A stretch of 64,000 bases of DNA. It comes from an uncultured Erythrobacter sp. (lineage in GTDB: Bacteria > Pseudomonadota > Alphaproteobacteria > Sphingomonadales > Sphingomonadaceae). The position numbers were made by a program, and so were the translations under genes. Below, piece after piece: positions 33,894-42,482 of the stretch. Location: positions 240,286-304,285 of the forward strand of contig NZ_OY284437.1 in NCBI RefSeq assembly GCF_958304185.1, given 5' to 3'. Below the pieces are notes generated by a model. It saw only the letters and a list, made by a program, of their open reading frames with translations. It searched no databases and had not been told where the DNA came from. Each line of letters begins with the position of its first letter. Positions within the stretch are counted from its first letter, which is position 1.

Positions 33894-35585
33894 ATGAGCA
33901 CACAGGAGGCGAAAGCGGGCAAACACCCTCGCATCCTGCTGGTCGTGGGCGGCGGGATCGCGGCCTACAAGGCCTGCGAACTGGTGCGACTGATCCGCAA
34001 GGGTGGCGGCGATGTCACTTGCGTGGTCACCAAGGGCGGACAGCAATTCGTCACCCCCATGTCGCTGGCGGCCCTGAGCGAGAATCAGGTCTATACCAGC
34101 CTGTTCGACCTCAAGAATGAGGCCGAGATGGGCCACATTCAGCTCAGCCGTGAGGCCGATCTGGTGGTCGTCTGTCCGGCGACCGCCGATCTGCTTGCCA
34201 AGATGGCGACCGGCATCGCCGATGATCTGGCCACCACGCTGATCCTCGCCACGGACAAGCCGGTGATGGCCGTGCCCGCCATGAATGTGCGGATGTGGGA
34301 GCATGAGGCGACCCAGCGCAACATCGCCTTGCTGAAGGCGGCAGGTGTCAATGTGCTGAACCCCGATGAAGGCCCGATGGCCTGCGGCGAGTTCGGCTAT
34401 GGCCGCCTGCCCGAGCCTGAGGCGATCTGGCGCGAGATTGCGGCGCATTTCGGCATCCTTGTGCCCGAACCGCAATTGCTCGAACCGCCCGCCCGCCGCC
34501 TCGCGCCGCCGACGTTCGAAGTCGAAGCGCTTGAGCCTGAGGAAGAGGACGATGGCAGCGCCGCCATGCCCGCAGGCGGGCTCGGCGGGTTCTTCTCGCG
34601 CATCATCCCGCGCTCGACGGCCAAGCGCACCCACGACGAGATCGAAGCCGAATACGAAGACCTGCCCGATCCCGAGGCGGAAGAGTTCCTGCCGCCCGAG
34701 GAAGAACCCGCGCCCGAATTCGCGCCGGACTTTGGTGGGCCGTTGCTGGCACGCAAGGGCAAGGCCAATTCGGCACCGCCCGTCGATTTCGGGGCGATCA
34801 ACCACGAAGTCGATGCGCGCAAGGGCCGGCCCGAGTCCGAGTTTCTGGCGCCCGAAGTGCCCGAAGAGGTCGAAGCCGATCTTGGCGCGGTGACCGAAGG
34901 GGACGATTTCGGTATTGCCGCGTCGCATCGCCCGCTCGTCGGACGTCATCTGCTGGTCACTGCCGGGCCGACGTGGGAAGCGATCGATCCGGTGCGCTAT
35001 ATCGCCAACCGTTCGAGCGGGAAGCAGGGCTTTGCCATTGCCGCGGCCGCTGCTGCGCTGGGCGCGCGGGTGACGTTGGTGGCCGGGCCAGTGGCGCTCA
35101 AGACACCTGCCGGTGTACGCCGGATCGATGTCGAAAGCGCCCGTGATATGGCCGAAGCGGTCAGGCGTTCGCTGCCTGCTGACGTGGCGGTGATGGTCGC
35201 TGCGGTCGCGGACTGGCGGCCCAAGGAATATCGCGGTGAGAAGATCAAAAAGCGCGGTGATGCGCCGCCTGCGCTGATGTTGACCGAAAACCCCGACATC
35301 CTCACCAATGTCGCAGGCGGCACAAGGCGTCCGGCGCTGGTGATCGGCTTCGCAGCCGAGACCGACAACGTGCTCGAAAACGCGAAGGCCAAGCGCAAGC
35401 GCAAGAGCGCCGACTGGATCGTCGCCAACGATGTGTCCGGTGACGTCATGGGCGGGGACCGTAACCGCGTCACGATCATCAGCGGTGACGGGATCGAGGT
35501 GCTCGACGAAATGCCCAAGAGCGCCGTGGCAATGGCGCTGGCCGAACGCATCGCGGCGGTGTTCCGGGTGGAAGCGGCAGAATGA
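33894..35585 (+). CDS. coaBC: Bifunctional phosphopantothenoylcysteine decarboxylase/phosphopantothenate-cysteine ligase with long acidic insert
   Basis: A 563-residue enzyme for two steps of coenzyme A synthesis. CoaC (residues 10-187) has the FMN-site [12 protein letters not shown], catalytic His in [18 protein letters not shown], and Cys in [14 protein letters not shown]. CoaB (about 348-563) has [34 protein letters not shown] and the C-terminal nucleotide-binding region. Between them lie about 155 residues, rich in Glu, Asp and Pro, with no recognisable domain; most CoaBC proteins are near 400 residues with a short linker. ATG 33894 has an AGAGG site. Its stop overlaps dut. Confidence 0.94.
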   Translation: MSTQEAKAGKHPRILLVVGGGIAAYKACELVRLIRKGGGDVTCVVTKGGQQFVTPMSLAALSENQVYTSLFDLKNEAEMGHIQLSREADLVVVCPATADLLAKMATGIADDLATTLILATDKPVMAVPAMNVRMWEHEATQRNIALLKAAGVNVLNPDEGPMACGEFGYGRLPEPEAIWREIAAHFGILVPEPQLLEPPARRLAPPTFEVEALEPEEEDDGSAAMPAGGLGGFFSRIIPRSTAKRTHDEIEAEYEDLPDPEAEEFLPPEEEPAPEFAPDFGGPLLARKGKANSAPPVDFGAINHEVDARKGRPESEFLAPEVPEEVEADLGAVTEGDDFGIAASHRPLVGRHLLVTAGPTWEAIDPVRYIANRSSGKQGFAIAAAAAALGARVTLVAGPVALKTPAGVRRIDVESARDMAEAVRRSLPADVAVMVAAVADWRPKEYRGEKIKKRGDAPPALMLTENPDILTNVAGGTRRPALVIGFAAETDNVLENAKAKRKRKSADWIVANDVSGDVMGGDRNRVTIISGDGIEVLDEMPKSAVAMALAERIAAVFRVEAAE

Positions 35586-36040
35586 CATCGCCCATCAAGG
35601 TTGAGGTAAAGCGCCTGCCGCACGGCGCAGACCTGCCGCTGCCCGCCTATGCCACCAGCGGCGCGGCGGGGATGGATGTGGTGAGCGCCGAGGATGTCAC
35701 CATCACGCCGGGCGCGCGCCATGCGGTGGCGACCGGCCTCGCGCTGGCGATCCCTGAGGGATACGAAATCCAGGTGCGACCGCGCTCCGGCCTCGCGCTG
35801 AAGCACGGCATCACCGTCCCCAACACCCCCGGCACGATCGACAGCGATTATCGCGGCGAGCTCAAGGTGATCCTGATCAACCTTGGCACCGAGCCTTTCG
35901 CCATCGCCCGCGGTGACCGGGTCGCTCAGCTCGTGCTCGCGCCGGTGGTGCAGGCGGCCTGGAGCGAGGTTGCGGAACTGGATGCCACCGAGCGGGGCGA
36001 GGGCGGCTTCGGCTCGACCGGCGGCCATGCGGCGCTCTGA
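35582..36040 (+). CDS. dut: dUTP diphosphatase
   Basis: A 152-residue trimeric dUTPase that keeps uracil out of DNA and supplies dUMP. All five motifs are seen: [64 protein letters not shown] and the C-terminal arm [15 protein letters not shown]. It is translationally coupled to coaBC (ATGA), a common pairing. Confidence 0.97.
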   Translation: MTSPIKVEVKRLPHGADLPLPAYATSGAAGMDVVSAEDVTITPGARHAVATGLALAIPEGYEIQVRPRSGLALKHGITVPNTPGTIDSDYRGELKVILINLGTEPFAIARGDRVAQLVLAPVVQAAWSEVAELDATERGEGGFGSTGGHAAL

Positions 36041-36227
36041 GACTTGACGCTGCGCGCCGCGCGCAGCACATTGTCCGCCTCCCTTCCTGTTGGAACCATC
36101 ATGTCCGAGAATGTGATCCGCTGACGAGCCTTTGCGCGGTTTGACCGCTGCGCAAGGCTGATCGTGTCGCCGCCGCGAGCAAGGCTCGCCGTGGCGCGTG
36201 TCAGCGTTTCTTCTCAGGACATTTCCA

Positions 36228-36485
36228 TTGAACATCTCGAAACACGAGCAGCGCGTGCTGCACGTGCTCGCGCAGGGCGGCATGATTCGTTACCTGCGCG
36301 ACGCACATGGCAAGGTGATCGAAGTCGACTGCTACAACCGCGATGGTTTCCGCCTGACTGATTGCAGCCTGTCGATCTTCAACCGGTTGCGCCGCCGGGG
36401 GCTGATCCGGAGCATGGCCGGACAACCCTATCGCATCACCCGCGAAGGTCTGGCGGCGGTCCGGGCACAGCTCGACAATCGATAG
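36228..36485 (+). CDS. yjhX: YjhX-family protein (UPF0386, toxin family)
   Basis: An 85-residue protein starting at TTG 36228 ([20 protein letters not shown]), with an AGGA site 8 bases upstream. It aligns along its full length with E. coli YjhX as I recall it: [20 protein letters not shown], then [21 protein letters not shown]. coli YjhX is described as a toxin paired with the acetyltransferase-like antitoxin YjhQ. No YjhQ-like gene is adjacent; the nearest GNAT gene is at 57297. It lies alone between dut and a hydrolase gene, so it may have a non-TA role here. Confidence 0.85.
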   Translation: MNISKHEQRVLHVLAQGGMIRYLRDAHGKVIEVDCYNRDGFRLTDCSLSIFNRLRRRGLIRSMAGQPYRITREGLAAVRAQLDNR

Positions 36486-36694
36486 GCCAGCGGGCCTAGG
36501 TCAAACGGGGGCGGCATCATGTCTGTGGTGCCGCCCTTGCGTTTCGCACTGGCTTAGAGCGGCCTCAAAGATCGTCGGGAAAATCCCACCATTCGCCGCC
36601 AGCCACTTGTCAATCGAATTGGTTGAGTTATTTTGGCCAGCGTCGGACCATACCAATGGACGGTCGTTTACGCCCCCCTTCACAGGAGCAGAAA

Positions 36695-37402
36695 ATGGCC
36701 CATCAACTTGAACTCGACGCTGACCGGCTGCGTGATGATCCGCTGATCCTCATTATCCCGGGCCTCAACAACAGGAATGAACATCACTGGCAGACCCGGT
36801 GGGAAGCAAAGATTCCCGATTGCGAGCGCGTGGACCTCGGGATGTGGGACGATCCGCATCGCAACACCTGGGTCAACAAGATCAACCTCGCGGTGCATCG
36901 GGCGCAGCGGCCGGTGATCCTGGTCGCGCACAGCCTCGGCTGCCTCGCGGTTGCGTGGTGGGCGGAGTATGAGCACCCGTCGCAGGGCAATCCGGTGGTC
37001 GGCGCGCTGCTGGTCGCCCCGCCCGATGTGGAACGCGAGGGTGTCGATCCGCGCCTCGCCCGCTTCTCCCCCGCGCCGCGCCGGGCGCTGCCGTTCCCGG
37101 CCTTCCTCGCCGCCAGCGAGAACGATCAATACTGCCAGCTGCGCGTGGCGCGCGGGCTGGCTGCCGATTGGGGCGCGTGCTTTGCCTATGCGGGGTCGGT
37201 CGGCCATATCAATGCCGATAGCCAGATCGGCGAATGGGAATTCGGCCAGCTTCTTCTTGCCCAGCTGATCCGCGAGCATCGCAACCGGACGCATGGCAGC
37301 GCTGTGATCGGCGCAGGCCGGGAGCGGCGGGTCAGCCCGCGCTTTACCCGCCTGCCTTGGGTTCACACCGGGATCGGGCAGCCGCAGACCACTGAGTGGT
37401 AG
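36695..37402 (+). CDS. RBBP9/YdeN-family alpha/beta hydrolase
   Basis: A 235-residue protein with a serine-hydrolase core. LIIPGLNNRNEHHWQTRWEA is the N-terminal strand and oxyanion region, VILVAHSLGCLAVAWWA the nucleophile elbow (GxSxG-like HSLG), ASENDQYC the Asp region, and GSVGHINADS the catalytic His. The substrate is unknown. About 45 residues at the C-terminus extend beyond the usual family length and are rich in Arg. ATG 36695 has a perfect AGGAG site. A strong terminator follows. Confidence 0.85.
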   Translation: MAHQLELDADRLRDDPLILIIPGLNNRNEHHWQTRWEAKIPDCERVDLGMWDDPHRNTWVNKINLAVHRAQRPVILVAHSLGCLAVAWWAEYEHPSQGNPVVGALLVAPPDVEREGVDPRLARFSPAPRRALPFPAFLAASENDQYCQLRVARGLAADWGACFAYAGSVGHINADSQIGEWEFGQLLLAQLIREHRNRTHGSAVIGAGRERRVSPRFTRLPWVHTGIGQPQTTEW

Positions 37403-37424
37403 GGCGCCGACCGGAAACAGGCAC

Positions 37425-37463
37425 AAAAAAAGGCGGCGCGATCCCCTGCGCCGCCTTCTCTTT
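37425..37463. terminator. Bidirectional intrinsic terminator
   Basis: AGGCGGCGC (37431-37439) and GCGCCGCCT (37448-37456) form a 9-bp stem with an A tract before and TCTCTTTTCC after. It lies between the convergent hydrolase and lipoprotein genes and can serve both strands. Confidence 0.9.
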
Positions 37464-37500
37464 TCCCGTCCAAGGGACTCTTAGGAGGAGCCTTACACCA

Positions 37501-38169
37501 TCAATCCGTAGGGCGCACGGTCTTTTCGTCGTCGCGGATGGTGATCCGCAGGGTTTCGCCCGAATTGCCGGGGAAACCGGTGAAGATCGCGTCAACCAGA
37601 TTGGGCACGAGGCGCGGCAGCCGGTTCGAGCGCGAGACCGCTTCGGCCTTGCCTTCGAACAGGCGCTGGCCATCGGCGGCGCGGTCGATCTTCAGGTCGA
37701 TGCCGCTGGTGTAGATGGTGTAGCTCCGCACGTCCGGGCCGCCGAAGAACGGATCGTTGAAGCCGAGGCCCCAGCCGCCGCCGCCCCAGCCGCCCCACCG
37801 GCCCCACGGACCGAAGCCAGCTGCGCCGACACCGTTGAAATCGGTGCGTACCCGTTCACGACCGCCATCGACGCGGTAGTCGAACCGCACCAGCAGATCC
37901 GCGTTTTCAGGCGTGGCGGCGCGGGTGTAGCCCAGCTCCTGCATTTCGGCCGCGACCGAGTTGGCATAGGTGGCAAATTCGAGCCCACCGGCCAGCTTGG
38001 GATCTTCCGGCACGACTGCGAAGGACTGGCCCTGCGGCGCAGGCAGCGGCGCGGCAAAGCGCGACACATCGGCCTTGAACGGGGTGGCACAGGCCGACAG
38101 TCCGATCGCGAGAGCGACCGGAAGGGCGAAGCGGGTGAGAGATTTGATCGAAGACATAGGAGACAACAT
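37501..38169 (-). CDS. DUF4136-family lipoprotein
   Basis: A 222-residue predicted lipoprotein (signal ending GLSAC after ALPVALAI). DUF4136 features are VSRFAAPLPAPQGQSFAVVP, DLLVRFDYRVDGG, a Gly/Trp-rich loop GRWGGWGGGGWGLGF, and the C-terminal FPGNSGETLRITI. It is a paralogue of the lipoprotein at 309-941. ATG 38169 has an AAGGG site; ATG 38157 is an alternative. CCATTGC-N7-GCAATGG (38191-38211) just upstream is a possible control element. Function unknown. Confidence 0.8.
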   Translation of the reverse strand: MLSPMSSIKSLTRFALPVALAIGLSACATPFKADVSRFAAPLPAPQGQSFAVVPEDPKLAGGLEFATYANSVAAEMQELGYTRAATPENADLLVRFDYRVDGGRERVRTDFNGVGAAGFGPWGRWGGWGGGGWGLGFNDPFFGGPDVRSYTIYTSGIDLKIDRAADGQRLFEGKAEAVSRSNRLPRLVPNLVDAIFTGFPGNSGETLRITIRDDEKTVRPTD

Positions 38170-38190
38170 GACACAACCCTTGTCTGGTTT

Positions 38191-38211
38191 CCATTGCAAT
38201 GAGAGCAATGG
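38191..38211 (-). promoter_or_regulatory. Symmetrical element upstream of the DUF4136 lipoprotein gene
   Basis: CCATTGC and GCAATGG are perfect inverted repeats around seven bases, and the left half contains the 10-bp palindrome CATTGCAATG (38192-38201). It lies about 22 bases before the start codon, so it may be an operator or a 5' hairpin. Confidence 0.3.
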
Positions 38212-38303
38212 TGTTAGCGTGGGATATCATATTGCATGGGCATGAACGACGATTGAATATTGGCCGCTCGCGCGCCTCGGCTCGTCGCAAATCAGTCGTA
38301 AAA

Positions 38304-39332
38304 TCAGTGCCGCACCAGCCCCAGTGCACGGTAGGCGGCGTCGAGTGTCGGCTTGCCGCGTTCCCGCGCCTTGGCAGCGCCGCGCGCGAGGATCGCGTCG
38401 AGCGCTTCGCTGTCGTCCTTAAGCTCCACGAAGCGATCCCGGATCGGGCCGAGCTTGGCGACCAGCAGGTCAGCAAGCGCCGGCTTGAACGCGCCGAAGC
38501 CCTGCCCGCCAAATTGCGCGAGCACATCGGCGGCGGATTGACCGGCGAGCGCGCCATAGATGCCGACGAGGTTCTTCGCCTCGGGCCGGTCAGCCAACCC
38601 GGCTTCCTCTGACGGCAAAGGTTCGGGATCGGTCTTAGCCTTCTTCACCTTCTGCGCCATCGTGTCGGCATCGTCCGAAAGGTTAATGCGGCTCATGTCG
38701 CTGGGATCGGACTTCGACATCTTGGCCGAACCGTCGCGCAGAGACATGATCCGCGCCGCTTCCTTCGGGATGATCGGATCGGGCAGGGTGAAGATCGGCG
38801 CGTCTTCGGTGCCGAAGTCGTTGTTGAACTTCTGGGCGATGTCGCGGGCGAGCTCCAGATGCTGCTTCTGATCCTCGCCCACGGGCACATGGGTCGCCTG
38901 ATAAAGCAGCACGTCGGCGGCTTGCAGCACCGGGTAGGTGAACAGCGCGACCGACTGGCCCTCACGGTTCTTGCCCGCTTTGTCCTTCCACTGCGTCATG
39001 CGGTTCAACCAGCCCATCCGGGCCGTGCCGTTGAGCAGCCACTGCATCTCGGGGTGCAGTGGCACCTGCGCCTGATTGAACAGGATCGCTTTGTCGGGAT
39101 CGAGCCCGCAGGCCACAAGCGTCGCCACCAGTTCAAGGGTCGAAGACCGCAGTTCGGTTGGATCATGCGCCATCGACAGCGCGTGAAGGTCGGCGATAAA
39201 GATCAGGCACTCGCCGCCCGCAGCATGGGCATCGTCCTGCAAGGCTACGTAGTTGCGGATCGCCCCCAGATAATTGCCGAGATGGGGCTTGCCCGTGGGC
39301 TGGATGCCGGAAACGACGCGCATGTCACTCAA
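38304..39332 (-). CDS. trpS: Tryptophanyl-tRNA synthetase
   Basis: A 342-residue class I synthetase. The HIGH-like motif is SGIQPTGKPHLGNYLGA and the KMSKS loop is DGSAKMSKSDPSD. Trp-binding blocks such as YPVLQAADVLLYQATHVPVG and EDQKQHLELARDIA are intact. Length and order are normal. Its start overlaps the end of the upstream murJ gene by 8 bases, so they form a transcript murJ-trpS. Confidence 0.97.
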   Translation of the reverse strand: MSDMRVVSGIQPTGKPHLGNYLGAIRNYVALQDDAHAAGGECLIFIADLHALSMAHDPTELRSSTLELVATLVACGLDPDKAILFNQAQVPLHPEMQWLLNGTARMGWLNRMTQWKDKAGKNREGQSVALFTYPVLQAADVLLYQATHVPVGEDQKQHLELARDIAQKFNNDFGTEDAPIFTLPDPIIPKEAARIMSLRDGSAKMSKSDPSDMSRINLSDDADTMAQKVKKAKTDPEPLPSEEAGLADRPEAKNLVGIYGALAGQSAADVLAQFGGQGFGAFKPALADLLVAKLGPIRDRFVELKDDSEALDAILARGAAKARERGKPTLDAAYRALGLVRH

Positions 39333-40944
39333 CCTCTAGTATCTTGTCATCGGCCTTGGTGCGGGCCGGCTTTCTGCGCCGTAGCTGGGCGAGGAGGTCC
39401 TTGTCGAGCGCGCCGAATACAAACGCTGCGGCAAAGAAGATCGCACCGCCTGCGGCCACCAGCACACCAAGCGACCAAATGCGCTCGATCAGGCTTGCGC
39501 CATAGCGTTCCGCCATCAACGGCATCAGGTACCACAGCACCCCGGTCATCGCGCCCGTCGCCAGCAATTGCCGCGCCACACGGCTGACCAGCTTGGGAGT
39601 GAAGTGAAACCACCCGCGGCGGTGGAGGATGATGTATAGCAGCACGCAATTGAGACTGGCTGAGGCCGCAGTCGCCGCGGCCAGCCCGACGATTCCGAAG
39701 CGATTCACCACATACAAATTGAGTGCGACGTTGAAGGTCAACGAAACGAGTGCGGTCCACACTGGGGTCCGAGTATCCTCCCGTGCGAAGAAGCCGGGGT
39801 TCAGCACCTTGACGATGACATACGCGGGAAGGCCCGCAACCAGCGCGACCACGATCTGCGCCATCAGCGCGCCGTCGGTTGCGGTGAACTTGCCGCCGAC
39901 GAAGAAGGCGGTGCAGAATGCCGGTGCGCACACCGCCAGCGCGGCTGCGGCGGGCAGGGTCAGCAGGGTGGCGATTTCAAAGGCATTGCCCTGTAACCGC
40001 TGCGCTTCGGCCTGATCGCCGGTATGGATGTGGCGGCTCAGCATCGGCAGGATCGCCGTGCCAAGCGCAATTCCGACGATCCCGAGCGGCATCTGGTTCA
40101 AGCGGTCGGCAAGCTTCAGCAAAGTCAGCGAGCCCTGCGGCAGTGAAGTCGCAAAGAAGGTGTCGACCAGCTGGCTGATCTGGTAAATCCCGGCGCCGAA
40201 GGTTGCGGGCAAGATCAGGATGCCGAGCCGCTTCACCTCGGGCGTGAGGCGCGGCAGTTGAACCTTCAGCTTCACTCCGGCGCGCCGCGTCTCCCACGCA
40301 AGATAGAGCAGCTGCGCAAAGCCGGACAATGAGACTGCGGCGGCCAATACTTGCACCACGACCACATCATCGCCGCTCGTCCCGCGCCAATGGTCGCCCA
40401 GCAAGATGCCGGTAATCAGGAAGATGTTGAGCAGCACCGGCGCCACCGCTCCGGGGCCAAAGCGTGACCGCGCGTTGAGCAGACCCGAAAGCATGGCGAC
40501 CAGACTGATGAAGAACAAATACGGGAAGGTCACCCGGCTGAGAAACACCGAAAGTTCGAACTTGCCCGGAACGTCGCCATATTCGCTCGCCAGCGCCCAG
40601 ACGATCGCAGGCATGAACACCATGCAGATGCCGCTAAACGCGAAGAGCACCCACACGAACACGCTCAGCACATCGTCGGCGAACTTGGTCGCGGCCTCCT
40701 CGCTGCCCGGCTCGCCATCGCGGCCATGCAGCGCGCGGCTGTAGAGCGGCACGAAGGCGACGCTGAACGCCCCTTCCGCAAACAGGCGGCGGAAGGTGTT
40801 GGGCAGGGTGAAGGCCAGCTGGAAAGCATCAGCCGCCATCCCCGCGCCCAGCACACGGGCCAGCAGGATGTCGCGCGCGAAGCCGAACACCCGGCTTACC
40901 GCAGTCAGCCCGCCAATCGTGCCAACGTTTCTAAGCAGGCTCAT
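39325..40944 (-). CDS. murJ: Lipid II flippase MurJ
   Basis: A 539-residue inner-membrane protein of the MOP superfamily with about 14 segments. It begins MSLLRNVGTIGGLTAVSRVF, GFARDILLARVLGAGMAADA and continues NTFRRLFAEGAFSVAFVPLY, the MurJ signature. It flips lipid II for peptidoglycan synthesis. It is followed by trpS with an 8-base overlap and preceded by secB on the same strand. Confidence 0.95.
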   Translation of the reverse strand: MSLLRNVGTIGGLTAVSRVFGFARDILLARVLGAGMAADAFQLAFTLPNTFRRLFAEGAFSVAFVPLYSRALHGRDGEPGSEEAATKFADDVLSVFVWVLFAFSGICMVFMPAIVWALASEYGDVPGKFELSVFLSRVTFPYLFFISLVAMLSGLLNARSRFGPGAVAPVLLNIFLITGILLGDHWRGTSGDDVVVVQVLAAAVSLSGFAQLLYLAWETRRAGVKLKVQLPRLTPEVKRLGILILPATFGAGIYQISQLVDTFFATSLPQGSLTLLKLADRLNQMPLGIVGIALGTAILPMLSRHIHTGDQAEAQRLQGNAFEIATLLTLPAAAALAVCAPAFCTAFFVGGKFTATDGALMAQIVVALVAGLPAYVIVKVLNPGFFAREDTRTPVWTALVSLTFNVALNLYVVNRFGIVGLAAATAASASLNCVLLYIILHRRGWFHFTPKLVSRVARQLLATGAMTGVLWYLMPLMAERYGASLIERIWSLGVLVAAGGAIFFAAAFVFGALDKDLLAQLRRRKPARTKADDKILEVE

Positions 40945-40973
40945 GGTTGGCCGCGACCGCTGTGGTCAGGATG

Positions 40974-41519
40974 TCAGGCGTTGCCTGTCACCGGGGAAAT
41001 CGGCTTGCCCCCGGCGGCTTCTTCGGCCCGGCGCGCGGCGAGCTGCTGCGCGTAGAGGCCGTTGAAATCGACCGGATCGACCATCAGCGGCGGGAACCCG
41101 GCATCGCGCACGGCATCGGCAACGACGCGGCGGGCGAAGGGGAACAGCAAGCGCGGGGCTTCGGCATAGAGGAAGGCGTGGGCCTGATCCTCGGGCACGT
41201 TGCGCATCCCGACCAGGCCGCAATAGGCCAGATCGACGATATACATCGTGCCGCGCTGCGAGGCAGCGGTCAGCGTCAGCTTCAGCGTCACTTCGTGGAC
41301 ATCGGTGCCGATTACTTCGGTTCCAATGTTGAACTGCACGTCGATCTGCGGCGGTTCGGCCCACTGGAACACGTCCGGCGCGCTGGGGTTTTCGACCGAG
41401 AGGTCCTTCACATATTGCGTGATGATCCCGACCGCGGGCAGCGTGTCTTCGCCATTGGGCTGCGGCCCATCGCCGTTGATGGTGTCGAGATTGGTGAGGA
41501 CGCCTTCTTCGTCGGACAT
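40974..41519 (-). CDS. secB: Protein-export chaperone SecB
   Basis: A 181-residue cytosolic tetrameric chaperone that keeps exported proteins unfolded for SecA. SecB blocks are QYVKDLSVENPSAPDVFQWA, VTLKLTLTAASQRGTMYIVD, YCGLVGMRNVPEDQAHAFLY and PPLMVDPVDFNGLYAQQLAA. The N-terminal 30 residues are longer than in E. coli, as usual in alphaproteobacteria. It is divergent from the Tim44-like gene. Confidence 0.96.
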   Translation of the reverse strand: MSDEEGVLTNLDTINGDGPQPNGEDTLPAVGIITQYVKDLSVENPSAPDVFQWAEPPQIDVQFNIGTEVIGTDVHEVTLKLTLTAASQRGTMYIVDLAYCGLVGMRNVPEDQAHAFLYAEAPRLLFPFARRVVADAVRDAGFPPLMVDPVDFNGLYAQQLAARRAEEAAGGKPISPVTGNA

Positions 41520-41791
41520 GGTGTCACTGGTCTTTCAAAATGGGTAACAGGATGTGCGCCTGACGCACGCATTGCATGCGAAGGCCGCTCGGGCGTGCGC
41601 CTAGCAGGGGCGCGGCCTGCCCGCAACCGCAGGCACGCGCGGCGGGATAGGGCGAAAGATTCGGCCCGGGCAGCAACCGATTGGGCGTTGGCGAATTGTA
41701 ATCGATACCCATTTAAGGCACTGTAAGCGTCCTTGGGCCAAGCTGTGCCGTAGTTGAGCTATTGCCCTGTACGAAGATCGGAATTGTTGCT

Positions 41792-42445
41792 GTGCTCGAA
41801 ATCGTTCTCCTCGCCATGGTCGCCGCGTTTCTCGGCCTGCGCCTCTATTCGGTGCTTGGACGCCGGGCGGAGCAGGAAGAAGAGCCTGCGGTGCAGCGCT
41901 TCGAATCGGATGACAAGCCCGCCGGGCTTCGTCCCGCAGCGATGCCGGCGGCTGTAGCTCCGCCGCGCCCGGTCGAGCTCGAAGGCGTGATGCCCGCGGT
42001 TGAGCGCGGCCTGCGCGAAATCGCCGCGGCTGATGGCAAGTTCAACCTCGCCCAGTTCCTCGAAGGTGCGCGGGGCGCCTATCGCATGACGCTCGAAGCC
42101 TTCTGGAAGAGCGACCGGGCGAATTTGCGCGAATTGTGCGACGATGATGTCTATGCCGGTTTCGTCGCCGCCATCGATGCGCGCGAAGCAGCGGGCGAAA
42201 CGATGGACAACACCCTGATCCGCGTTGAGGAAGTGCGCATCCATTCGGCTTCGCTCGATGGCAAGATGGCGCGGATCGCGCTGCTCTTCGTCGCCGATAT
42301 CGCGGCTGTAACCCGCGACAAGGACGGCAATGTCATCGCCGGCTCGCTTGATGATGCGGTCGAAAGCCGCGACGTCTGGACCTTCTCGCGCAACATCAAC
42401 GCGCGCGATCCCAACTGGCTGCTCGACGAAACCGACGAAGGCTGA
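41792..42445 (+). CDS. Tim44/TimA-like putative adaptor protein
   Basis: A 217-residue protein with one N-terminal membrane segment (VLEIVLLAMVAAFLGLRLYS), an acidic and proline-rich linker (about 22-65), and a Tim44-like domain with KFNLAQFLEGARGAYRMTLE and AFWKSDRANLRELCDDDVY. Bacterial TimA-type proteins are inner-membrane relatives of mitochondrial Tim44. GTG 41792 is chosen because it places the membrane segment first; it follows a GGAA. It is divergent from secB, a regular arrangement in alphaproteobacteria, and is followed by mltA. Confidence 0.87.
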   Translation: MLEIVLLAMVAAFLGLRLYSVLGRRAEQEEEPAVQRFESDDKPAGLRPAAMPAAVAPPRPVELEGVMPAVERGLREIAAADGKFNLAQFLEGARGAYRMTLEAFWKSDRANLRELCDDDVYAGFVAAIDAREAAGETMDNTLIRVEEVRIHSASLDGKMARIALLFVADIAAVTRDKDGNVIAGSLDDAVESRDVWTFSRNINARDPNWLLDETDEG

Positions 42446-42482
42446 CCACGGGGGCTTGATGCCCCGTCCCGAGGAATCTGTA

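Noticed and set aside
33849-35588. Long open frame opposite coaBC
   Set aside because: Antisense shadow; CoaC and CoaB catalytic motifs fix the plus-strand frame, including through the acidic insert.
36101-36124. Seven-codon leader peptide (MSENVIR) followed by a weak hairpin upstream of yjhX
   Set aside because: Too short to distinguish from chance; no run of a control amino acid and only an imperfect stem.
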